Origin: Asaia siamensis
GTDB lineage: Bacteria > Pseudomonadota > Alphaproteobacteria > Acetobacterales > Acetobacteraceae
Assembly: GCF_014635085.1 (NCBI RefSeq)
Contig: NZ_BMCH01000004.1
Location: forward strand, 1 to 64,000
Length of the DNA stretch: 64,000 bases
Reading direction: 5' to 3'
The translations under genes and the position numbers were made by a program. Of this stretch, positions 1 through 7,115 are shown piece after piece. How positions within the stretch are numbered: the stretch's first letter is position 1; every line of letters starts with the position of its first letter. The notes beneath the pieces are model-generated. The model saw only the letters and a program-made list of their open reading frames with translations. It was not told where the DNA came from and made no database searches.

Positions 1-1
1 A

Positions 2-1354
2 GTGGCGAAAAGCGCGGAATTGCAAGGCTATCGCGTCACAGCCCTGGCCCCGACCGCTTCAGCCGCGCAAGTACTGGGAGATGCGCTCGACAGTCGAGCC
101 GATACCTTGGCGCGGCATCTTCTGGCGCCAGGGCGCCCTAGCTCGCAGCCTCAACTCTGGATCGTCGATGAGGCGTCGCTTGTCTCTGCCAAAGATATGG
201 CGAAGCTGTTGAGCACCGCGCAGAGCCATCGGGCACGCGTGCTTTTGGTGGGCGACGTCAAACAGCTTGGCTCTATTGAGGCCGGAGCGGCCTTTGAGCA
301 GCTCCAAGAGGCAGGCATGGAAACGGCCAAGCTGACGACGATCTTGCGCCAGACCAATGCGCATACGAAAGCGGCTGTAGAGGCCAGTTTGGAGGGGAAC
401 GCCAAGAAAGCATTGGAGGTCCTGGATCGCGGCGGCGGGCGTGTCGTGGAGATTGCCGGTCGCGAAGCGCGTTTTGCGCAGATTGCTGAGAACTATGCCG
501 CTCTCAGCACCGAGGAACACCAGAAAACTCTGGTCATTGAGCCATCGCGTGAAGGACGTGACAACCTGACCCAGGACATTCGAAAAAAGCTGATCGAGCG
601 TGGCCAGCTTGGCGCTGAGGCTCTCAACGCGACGAAGTTCGTGTCCAAGGATCTAACCAAGGCGGAGGCCAAGCGGGCGGAGAGTTACGAACTCGATGAT
701 ATCGTACGCTTTACCAAGGATTACGCGGATAAAGGCGTCTCTCGGCATGGAGCCTATCGAGTCATCCAGGCCGATGAGGCTAAGAATGTGCTCACGCTTC
801 AAGGTGAACGCGGACGAGATCTCGCCTGGCATCCCAGGCAATGGGGAGCGGGACAAGCCCAGCTCTATCGCGAAGAAGCGCTAGAGCTTCGCGTGGGGGA
901 CCGGGTGCAGTTTACGCGGAACGATAAAGCAGCAAAGCGAGTAAATGGGCAGCTTGGAGAGGTGATCACGATCGACTCAAGTCAAGGCCTTGCCCGCGTC
1001 AAACTCCAAAGCAACCGGATTGAGACGATCACCCTGGAGCGCGCTCGAGACCGGCATCTCTCTCATGCTTATGTCTCGACGGCTTTTGCAGCTCAGGGGC
1101 GCACAGCGGATCGAGTGTTTGCCAACGCCGAGAGCTCGGCCACGCATCTTTTGGAGCAAAAGAGCTTCTATGTGGCCCTCTCACGCGCCAAGGCTGAAAG
1201 CGTGCTTTACACGGATGACCGCTCGAAGATGCAGCTTGGGCTCCTGGAGCGTGCAGGCATGTCGGCTCGCTCGGTTCAGGAACGGAGAGCCGATATGCAG
1301 GACGCGAAACACAAGGCGCAAGAAAAGACTCAGGGCGCCAGTCTCGCTCTGTGA
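2..1354 (+). CDS. Conjugative relaxase/helicase (MobF, TraI/TrwC type), C-terminal part, 5' end outside the window
   Basis: This is the C-terminal RecD-like helicase half of a plasmid/ICE relaxase that nicks and unwinds DNA for conjugative transfer. Visible motifs are the APTASAA segment after motif I, Walker B/motif II WIVDEAS, motif III GDVKQLGS, an LRQ motif, and motif VI YVALSRAK near residue 395. The Walker A loop and the N-terminal relaxase domain must lie upstream, so the gene is cut by the window edge and its first GTG is not a real start. The tail after residue 410 is charged and probably disordered. GC content is like the core genome, unlike the AT-rich block that begins 0.9 kb downstream. 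An HNH gene follows after 45 bp on the same strand. Family assignment is confident; the exact Mob class is inferred from the helicase half only. Confidence 0.85.
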   Translation: MAKSAELQGYRVTALAPTASAAQVLGDALDSRADTLARHLLAPGRPSSQPQLWIVDEASLVSAKDMAKLLSTAQSHRARVLLVGDVKQLGSIEAGAAFEQLQEAGMETAKLTTILRQTNAHTKAAVEASLEGNAKKALEVLDRGGGRVVEIAGREARFAQIAENYAALSTEEHQKTLVIEPSREGRDNLTQDIRKKLIERGQLGAEALNATKFVSKDLTKAEAKRAESYELDDIVRFTKDYADKGVSRHGAYRVIQADEAKNVLTLQGERGRDLAWHPRQWGAGQAQLYREEALELRVGDRVQFTRNDKAAKRVNGQLGEVITIDSSQGLARVKLQSNRIETITLERARDRHLSHAYVSTAFAAQGRTADRVFANAESSATHLLEQKSFYVALSRAKAESVLYTDDRSKMQLGLLERAGMSARSVQERRADMQDAKHKAQEKTQGASLAL

Positions 1355-1399
1355 GGCACGCCATTGTGCCCGCTGAAATCTTATGTAACCAATTGAGCC

Positions 1400-2218
1400 A
1401 TGCTTTGGCCGTTTGAACTCCATCGATCCTATCACCGTCGCAATGACATTCATGCGCGGTTTGGTGGGCAGCAACAGGGCGGCATCTCAACGCCTGCTGA
1501 CGCGCCTGGGATCTTTATTTTTACCGGGCATGGTGCCGGCCATGTCGGCTACCAAGACGTTTTCGAAGCAGATGGGAGCTTCCGATATACGGGGCAAGGC
1601 CAGCTTGGCGATATGCGCATGATCTCGGGAAATCGAGCCATCCGCGACCATGTGCAGAACGGCAAAGACCTCTTGTTGTTCCAGCAGACCAAGAAAGGAG
1701 GTCCGGTTTGGTTTGAAGGCCTTTATGTTTGTGGTGGATGGCAGACTGAGCAGCAGCCCGATATGGACGGTCAGCCACGGCAGGCGATTGTCTTTACGTT
1801 GGTGCCTCAGAGCGGGCTTGCCATCGAGGTTGAAGATTTTGCGGCAGAGGCTCCGACTGATCTGCCGTTAGCAGAACTGAGAGAGCGAGCGCTCCAAGCG
1901 GCTCTCGCATCCAATGAGGCGAGCCCGCGTGTCGCGTTAATGAATGTCAGAGCACGTAGCAGAGCAGTGCGGGATTACGTTCTGGGCCGTGCTGCGGGAG
2001 CGTGTGAAGCCTGTAGAAATCCTGCCCCGTTTTTAACGGCTGCAGGGCAGCCGTATCTCGAAGCACACCATATCCACAAACTGAGTGACGGGGGGCTGGA
2101 TCACCCAGATTCTGTGGCCGCACTATGTCCAAATTGTCATCGACAGGCCCACTTCGGGGCAGATCAGGTGGCCTTGAACAACGCATTGTTTGAGCGAGTA
2201 AGGCAGGTGGAAAAATGA
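1400..2218 (+). CDS. HNH endonuclease with SRA-like N-terminal domain (possible type IV restriction-like nuclease)
   Basis: This 272-residue protein has two parts. Residues about 10-120 carry the signature IHARFGGQQQGGIST, then IFIFTGHG, GYQD and GDMRMISGN, typical of the SRA-like DNA-reading domain fused to HNH nucleases (the ScoMcrA-like group, which recognises modified DNA). Residues 202-250 form a classic HNH/zinc module: C202-x2-C205, EAHHIH with the catalytic HH at 223-224, and C243-x2-C246-H. It probably cuts modified or foreign DNA; the substrate is inferred from the family only. The ATG at 1400 has no clear Shine-Dalgarno sequence, but the conserved domain begins within about 10 residues of it. 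The stop overlaps the ATG of a truncated small ORF (ATGA at 2215-2218). It sits directly behind the relaxase gene, consistent with mobile-element cargo. Confidence 0.8.
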   Translation: MLWPFELHRSYHRRNDIHARFGGQQQGGISTPADAPGIFIFTGHGAGHVGYQDVFEADGSFRYTGQGQLGDMRMISGNRAIRDHVQNGKDLLLFQQTKKGGPVWFEGLYVCGGWQTEQQPDMDGQPRQAIVFTLVPQSGLAIEVEDFAAEAPTDLPLAELRERALQAALASNEASPRVALMNVRARSRAVRDYVLGRAAGACEACRNPAPFLTAAGQPYLEAHHIHKLSDGGLDHPDSVAALCPNCHRQAHFGADQVALNNALFERVRQVEK

Positions 2219-2328
2219 ATGAATGTTGTCAGCTTTGTGGGGAGAGAGAAGTGGAATGTCCGCTTATTATTGAATCGCCGGGGAGTTTAATCATTAACTT
2301 GTATTTTTATATTAATGTGACGCACTGA
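2215..2328 (+). pseudogene. Truncated 37-codon ORF, remnant of a Cys-rich (CxxC) protein
   Basis: An ATG overlaps the stop of the HNH gene (ATGA), as in a translationally coupled operon. The N-terminus MNECCQLCGEREVE looks like the start of a small zinc-knuckle or HNH protein. After about 15 residues the sequence loses this character, becomes AT-rich and hydrophobic, and stops at 2326-2328. I read it as a gene cut at its 5' end by the insertion or recombination that brought in the AT-rich block. It could instead be a real short peptide; nothing in the sequence supports that strongly. Confidence 0.45.
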
Positions 2329-2447
2329 TGAGCATTTACAAAGTTTCTCGTTTTATATTGTGAATTATTTATCAAATGAAGTGATATATTTCACTATTGC
2401 AAAATAGATGTACATTGACGCCAATCCCAAATAGAAAGACCCTACAT

Positions 2448-3554
2448 ATGACAAAGAGAAATTTTCCTCGCAGCAAATTCGAAGAGTTATCAGCTGAAGA
2501 TCAGGGAAAAATACTCACAAATTTCATTAATTCTGAAAACGTTTCGGGAAGAATGGAAGGTCTTTCCGGGACAATTGTTGTTATGAATAATGGAAACGGT
2601 GTTAACCCTCAAAAAGTAAGTGCAAAGTTTCCAATATCAAAAAAAAGCATACCTCCCAGTGAAGCTGCAATACGATTTATTAGAGAATTCCAATTGCAAA
2701 GTAAGGCTTATTATCATCCTAACGTACATTGGCCTCATAATTTCAGTTTTCATCTTGGAACACCAGTCGCATATTTTAGGTTTTGGGAAGGAGATTTATC
2801 AAAGTTAATTAATAATGACACTATAATTGATGTCGAAAAAATAGCCATTATAATACAAATATTATACGGATTAATGCACCTCTCAAAACTAAATATAGTT
2901 TGTCATCAAGATTTAAAGCCAGAAAACATTTTTTTTCGTGATTATAATAAAACTCATCAGTTGAACTCTAATCAACATATACCACTAACTCCACTTATTG
3001 GGGATTTTGGCAGCGTTGATTTATTTAAAGAACATCCAATATTCCGAGGAACGGCGCCGTATTGTGCCCCAGAACAATGGAAAAATAAATCTGAATGGAA
3101 TAAATCGGATCTCACCGAAAAAACTAACATCTTTACTATTGGGATTATGCTTTTTGAGCTTATTAGCAATGGCTACCATCCAGAAGGGTCAGATTTTACT
3201 CCATGGCATCTAGGAACGGGTGAAGCTTTTAAAAATCTTAATAGAGAAAATAAATGGCGTGAGTGGGTTACTTCAGGGTGCCCTATAAATGCTAATCTTG
3301 ATGTATGCTATAAAGATATATTTGAGATAGTTAAAAATTGCATGGAATTTGATCCCAAAAAACGGCCAAACCCAGAATATTTGATCGAAGTTCTTTTTGA
3401 TAGCATCAAATTGCGTTCGAACGAATTTTTCACACAAGTGAAAATTCATACAAATTTCCTGAATGAACTCGCTTCAGATAAAAATTGGAAATTTCCATCT
3501 AACGAACTCAGCAGCGTAAAATCAAAAGTGTATTCTTATTATGATATTGAATGA
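2448..3554 (+). CDS. Hanks-type Ser/Thr protein kinase, AT-rich, horizontally acquired
   Basis: This 368-residue cytoplasmic kinase has every key catalytic element: a glycine-loop remnant GLSGTIVV (38-45), the beta-3 lysine K60 in SAKFP, a helix-C glutamate near E80, the catalytic loop HQDLKPEN (H153, D155, N160), DFG at 186-188, APE at 207-209, and the F-helix region after it. HQD replaces the usual HRD, so activation-loop control by the arginine is probably absent. No transmembrane segment, PASTA or other sensor domain follows; the last 100 residues are unassigned. The start is the ATG at 2448; an in-frame TTG at 2397 is possible, but the domain does not need it. The gene is much more AT-rich than its neighbours, with AGA, ATA and TTA codons, which indicates transfer. 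Soluble kinases of this kind occur in defence and mobile islands; the substrate is unknown. Confidence 0.85.
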   Translation: MTKRNFPRSKFEELSAEDQGKILTNFINSENVSGRMEGLSGTIVVMNNGNGVNPQKVSAKFPISKKSIPPSEAAIRFIREFQLQSKAYYHPNVHWPHNFSFHLGTPVAYFRFWEGDLSKLINNDTIIDVEKIAIIIQILYGLMHLSKLNIVCHQDLKPENIFFRDYNKTHQLNSNQHIPLTPLIGDFGSVDLFKEHPIFRGTAPYCAPEQWKNKSEWNKSDLTEKTNIFTIGIMLFELISNGYHPEGSDFTPWHLGTGEAFKNLNRENKWREWVTSGCPINANLDVCYKDIFEIVKNCMEFDPKKRPNPEYLIEVLFDSIKLRSNEFFTQVKIHTNFLNELASDKNWKFPSNELSSVKSKVYSYYDIE

Positions 3555-3726
3555 TAAAATTTTTTGATTACTAATTTTATATGTCAACAACCGGATAGCA
3601 GGCAATTAATATGCATATTATGCATGAAATCGGCATGTAGTCATTGCGACGGTACCACAAGACGAAGAGTATATGATGAATATATCACAGACTTAGATCA
3701 TAATGCCTTTTAAGAGGGCAACTGCC

Positions 3727-3760
3727 GCCTGTCTGCTCCTGTATCACTGAGCAGACAGGC
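3727..3760. repeat. Perfect 12-bp inverted repeat between kinase and DUF2971 gene
   Basis: GCCTGTCTGCTC (3727-3738) pairs with GAGCAGACAGGC (3749-3760) across a 10-nt loop. No T-run follows on either strand, so it is not a standard terminator. Its left arm (CCTGTCTGCTC) is repeated exactly at 4678-4688 beyond the DUF2971 gene. The 291-bp spacer 3555-3845 that holds it is AT-rich and otherwise shows only ATGCAT palindromes near 3611-3625; I see no gene there. Confidence 0.6.
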
Positions 3761-3845
3761 AGTTCAGGGGGGGCAGTCCACTGTAAAGCCAAATCCATGA
3801 AAAGCTGGCCCTTTGTTCGCTAATTTTTTGATGCATAATAGCTGT

Positions 3846-4609
3846 ATGGACCAACCGGAATTCATATCATCGCCGCTGCCGCAAAAACTCTACAAGTTTA
3901 GAGTGATCGAAACAGAAGAGGATTGGTGCCGACTTCAGTCCATCTTGCTTAAACATGAACTTTATTGTCCATCGTAAAAAAATTCAATGATCCGTTTGAC
4001 TGTCGAATGCCCTCGCGTGGTACTGTGAATCCTGGATTTGCTCGATATTTGATCTACCCGGACAATTCATGCGGGGCGGCTGGAGAACTAAGTCCAATCG
4101 AAAGCTCCCAATTAGAAAATTTGCTCCGGGAGATGCAGTCTAAAATCCACGCAAGCGGCGTGCTTTCGCTCGCGGCCAACTATACTTCTACATTGATGTG
4201 GTCGCACTATGCTCGTAACCATCGTGGGGTGGCCTTGGAATTTGATGCAATCAAATGGTGTGACCAGATGCCATGGATGAACGGGCAATTCCATCTTGTT
4301 TCGTATTCACAAAATCGGATCCAGTTAATGCTGACGAGAGAACATTACGATAAGGCACAGCTTTTCAATGCGGCGATCCTAACGAAGGACCTTTGTTGGA
4401 AACACGAAGAAGAGTGGAGAGTTATTACGAGGAAACCAGACTGTCTCAAATTTCCAGAGCCTTCCTTAACCGGAGTCATCTTTGGCTGCTGCACACCGGA
4501 TGAAAACAAAGCCAGGCTACGAGAAGTCTGCGCAACCCTTCCCGAGGTTAAGTTTTATCAAGCGAAGATGAGAACGAATGAGTTTGGCCTGGATCTCGAG
4601 CCCTGCTGA
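3846..4609 (+). pseudogene. DUF2971 family protein, broken by a single frameshift
   Basis: Two reading frames together encode one DUF2971-like protein of about 253 residues. The first frame starts at ATG 3846 and gives KLYKFRVIETEEDWCRLQSILLK..HELYCPS, ending at TAA 3975-3977. The rest continues in the -1 frame from about 3971 with VKKFNDPFDCR and the family hallmark LMWSHYARNHRGVALEFD. The family normally reads LYxxSPxxFNDPFDC across this junction, so one base is missing just before the A7 run (3976-3982). The stop precedes the A-run, so programmed slippage on it is unlikely. The cause is either a real mutation or a sequencing error. DUF2971 proteins have no established function and are often seen in defence-rich regions. 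A possible -10 element (CATAAT) lies just upstream of the ATG. Confidence 0.7.
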
Positions 4610-4927
4610 TGTGTGACGGTCTACTCTCGGCCAAGTTGATATGCCCGCCGAGTGACCGAGTTGTAAGCGGCTGCCTACCTGTCTGCTCTAATATCGTTAA
4701 GCCGCCAGGCGAAACAGCGGGAAAGCGGAAGGTCCGCTCGTGGAACGAGAGGTCAAAAGAGGGACCTAATCCAAATATTGAATGCATATAATGATGTATG
4801 CGTAAAAGGCTGTTTAAGAAGATAAGGATAGAGGTGGTCTCTTGCACATAACCTTAATTTCTTCCAAAATTAGGGACCAAAAAATTAGGCGAATATCGTT
4901 GAAATTAGAAATTAGTGAGTTTGTAAA
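4610..4927. other. 318-bp spacer without a gene; diverged copy of the 3.72-kb repeat
   Basis: No convincing ORF is present. The stretch 4671-4715 resembles 3722-3767: both read CTGCC, then CCTGTCTGCTC exactly, then TATC, an AGC, CAGGC and a terminal CAG. It carries an AATGCATATAATG motif near 4783 similar to one near 3611. The last 60 bp are AT-rich and presumably hold the promoter of the metalloprotease gene; GTGAG at 4916-4920 is a weak ribosome-binding site. Confidence 0.4.
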
Positions 4928-5728
4928 ATGGTAAATTACCTTACAAAAAGAAATTTTTTTTTCATATCTGCGGCTACACTTCTGGCTTCATCATATCGCC
5001 CGTCGGCTGCTAAAGCTCAACAGGTATCAAAAAGTGAAGGATATATAATTATTTCCGATGAGTGCGTATTTGAAGAAAGTGATTCATCCTATCTTTCCGG
5101 TACCAAGCAACGCATATTTAATGAAAGTGGCTTTACTATTTTGGACGGGGCACTTAAGGATGAGGTCGATTCGTTAAATAAAGAATTTGAAACTGACTCA
5201 CATTTTTATTTCTATAACGATAAAGATGGGATGAATGCATTTGCCCAACCTGGGAGTCGTTCCCCATCTGTGTGTTTTGGTTTTCGATTGCTTCATAGTG
5301 AGCTGAACTCACCTGATCCATTTCTTCTTCATGGCTCCAATCCGAGTAATAAGTTAGCTAGAACCGGTTCTGTGGCAGCCATTATGGCCCATGAATGGGG
5401 GCATACACTGCAGTTCAAATATCGCAAACAGTTCGGTTTCGATGAGGTGAATCGTTTCGGCGTTCGTATGGAATTACATGCGGATGTTTTGGCTGGCTGG
5501 TATATGGGGAAAAAATCTTCTTTAGAAAATGTGTCAACGGAAGATATATTGGAATCTTTCTATAATAAAGGCGATTTTCTCCCATTTAATGATACAAATC
5601 ATCACGGTACAAAATTACAGCGAGCTACAGCCATTACGAAGGGGTTTGAGCAATCAAAATCAGGCATCCTTAATGCACGCGACGCCTACTTAATTGGTCG
5701 AAATATTGTCGGAGAAATTATTTCGTGA
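4928..5728 (+). CDS. Exported zinc metalloprotease-like protein (HExxH...E)
   Basis: The 266-residue product starts with a signal peptide (KRNFFFISAATLLASS, probable cleavage after AKA at about residue 30), so it acts in the periplasm or outside the cell. The zinc site is HEWGH at 155-159, with a likely third ligand E182 in MELHADVLAG, the arrangement of neutral zinc metallopeptidases such as the YpfJ type. Two cysteines (C46 and C116) could form a disulfide. The C-terminal 70 residues are unassigned. Its GTGA overlap with the next gene (5725-5728) implies translational coupling and a joint function. The gene is AT-rich and lies in the accessory block. Substrate unknown; a toxin, immunity or surface-processing role would be speculation. 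Confidence 0.7.
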   Translation: MVNYLTKRNFFFISAATLLASSYRPSAAKAQQVSKSEGYIIISDECVFEESDSSYLSGTKQRIFNESGFTILDGALKDEVDSLNKEFETDSHFYFYNDKDGMNAFAQPGSRSPSVCFGFRLLHSELNSPDPFLLHGSNPSNKLARTGSVAAIMAHEWGHTLQFKYRKQFGFDEVNRFGVRMELHADVLAGWYMGKKSSLENVSTEDILESFYNKGDFLPFNDTNHHGTKLQRATAITKGFEQSKSGILNARDAYLIGRNIVGEIIS

Positions 5729-6195
5729 AGAAAAAAATGTATTTTATCGGTATTGCAACTATTTGTTCGCTATCTGCAAGCGCCGGCCACTTTGAAGTTT
5801 CTGAGGCAACTGAAAGTGTATGTGGCTTTACGAACGTGGGGAGACCAATGAAAAATGCCCCAACGCCACCTCATCCTCGTAATTCTGATGACGTCATCAA
5901 TGCGCTAGGTTCCCCTTTTTGGGCTGGGTTCGAGACAGATCCAGACACACATGAAAAAATTGATACCATAGTATATGTGGATGCACTGGTCCGTGGATCC
6001 GGCGACTTGAAACAATCATACAGCGAGAGTTGCGGGGTAGAGGTTATATATCAGTTCAAGGGCACGAATTGGGAAAGGAATACAATAAAGGCTCTTCAGA
6101 ACAACGAAATAGTCAAAATGTACGAGAATAGTTATCGGGGGACGCAAGCTTATGAAGCCGTGAAAAACCAACTTTGGATTCGTGTGACTGAGTAA
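5725..6195 (+). CDS. Small exported protein coupled to the metalloprotease
   Basis: This 156-residue protein has a Lys-rich N-terminus and a hydrophobic core (YFIGIATICSLSASA) that form a signal peptide, cleaved around residue 20. The mature part has only two cysteines (about 33 and 108), which could form a disulfide, and no domain I recognise. It starts with GTG at 5725 inside the stop of the metalloprotease gene; an ATG four codons later is a possible alternative. The tight coupling suggests a partner, substrate or inhibitor of the metalloprotease. AT-rich like its neighbour. Confidence 0.6.
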   Translation: MKKKMYFIGIATICSLSASAGHFEVSEATESVCGFTNVGRPMKNAPTPPHPRNSDDVINALGSPFWAGFETDPDTHEKIDTIVYVDALVRGSGDLKQSYSESCGVEVIYQFKGTNWERNTIKALQNNEIVKMYENSYRGTQAYEAVKNQLWIRVTE

Positions 6196-6849
6196 CTCTC
6201 TAATGTATGCTTTTTAATTTCTCTCGCTAGCCTTGAACGTCTTCTATGAGGCGTTAGCAGGCATTTCGTATGGCGTTCCTTTAGGAACTCTTGATGGGTA
6301 TTTTATGTGGGATAAAAATTTTAATTTTAAATAAAACTCATTATTATTAATGTGTTGCCTGATATTTATAGAGGACATCCCCTCCGCCATTTTTTCTCCA
6401 GAACTTAATCTGTATTCAGCGCTTACTAGTCATCGGGTCTGGGCGGTCTGAGTTTTAGCCAGATTGCTAAGCATCTCGGTCTTGTTTTGCGATACTGCAC
6501 TGATGGTCTTATCGCAAAGGGCTGCACGCCGAACTGAGGGTTCTCAATTCATTCAGGCGATTTGCTCAGCGCTTGCTATCGAGATGCTGGCGCGGGATCT
6601 GCCGACCCGCCGGGGCAGGAGCCCGGGCAAAATCATCTGCAGGCGAGAAGGAGTGCGCTGCCCTGCTGCGGCGGATAGCCGTGATTATCGGATCAGAGAG
6701 TACCCGCCCAGGCTGGTAATTCACCCAAAGGTTCTGGACCCGAGCGACTGGCGGCAAACGCCGCGATGTGCTGAGCAAGTGTCAGACGCCTCACGCGAGT
6801 TTTGTAAAACTCGGCGAGCGTAACGATTTTCTGTGATTTTTCAGAAAAT
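6196..6849. other. 654-bp spacer between the accessory block and tRNA-Cys; no confident gene
   Basis: The left 200 bp are AT-rich like the accessory genes; composition returns to core-like at about 6430. ORFs on both strands (for example 6464-6823) have no recognisable family and unusual composition. Two small dyads lie beside the tRNA: CGAGTTTT/AAAACTCG at 6796-6813 and ATTTTCTG/CAGAAAAT at 6826-6849. Both lie downstream of the tRNA on its strand and may serve as 3' processing or termination signals. The GC shift at about 6.43 kb may mark the island edge. Confidence 0.5.
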
Positions 6850-6923
6850 TGGAGGTCCGGGCGGGAATCGAACCCACATACGCGGATTTGCAGTCCGCTA
6901 CATCACCATTCTGCCACCGGACC
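6850..6923 (-). tRNA. tRNA-Cys (anticodon GCA)
   Basis: Read on the minus strand, the 74-nt gene has a 7-bp acceptor stem GGTCCGG/CCGGACC, an anticodon stem-loop with CTGCAAATC (anticodon GCA), a T-arm GGTTCGATTCC, discriminator T and an encoded CCA at 6852-6850. Its 3' end faces the accessory block to the left, the classical position for site-specific integration of islands. Confidence 0.95.
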
Positions 6924-7115
6924 GGCTGGTGTGAGAGCTATATCTCTTTACCGGACGTTCGGGTCAAGGGGGTATCTTGGATAAGAATGAGAAATAAGAA
7001 GAAATTTCTCTGGTCGCTTAAATATGGCATAGGAATGCGGCGGGACGCCTGATACCGACGAGATGATGACTGTCATCGCGTCACTATGGCGCCGTCCTCA
7101 CTCGAAAGGGCATCC

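Noticed and set aside
3976-3982. A7 run as a programmed frameshift site in the DUF2971 gene
   Set aside because: The zero-frame stop TAA starts at 3975, before the run could be used for slippage, so a lost base is the simpler reading.
6464-6823. 119-codon ORF left of tRNA-Cys
   Set aside because: No family similarity, no start signal, and unusual composition; it also runs into the tRNA-proximal dyads. It may be a remnant but cannot be supported.
1-6850. CRISPR array or toxin-antitoxin pair in the accessory region
   Set aside because: No regularly spaced repeats and no small overlapping gene pair with known toxin or antitoxin motifs; the protease pair is exported and does not fit.
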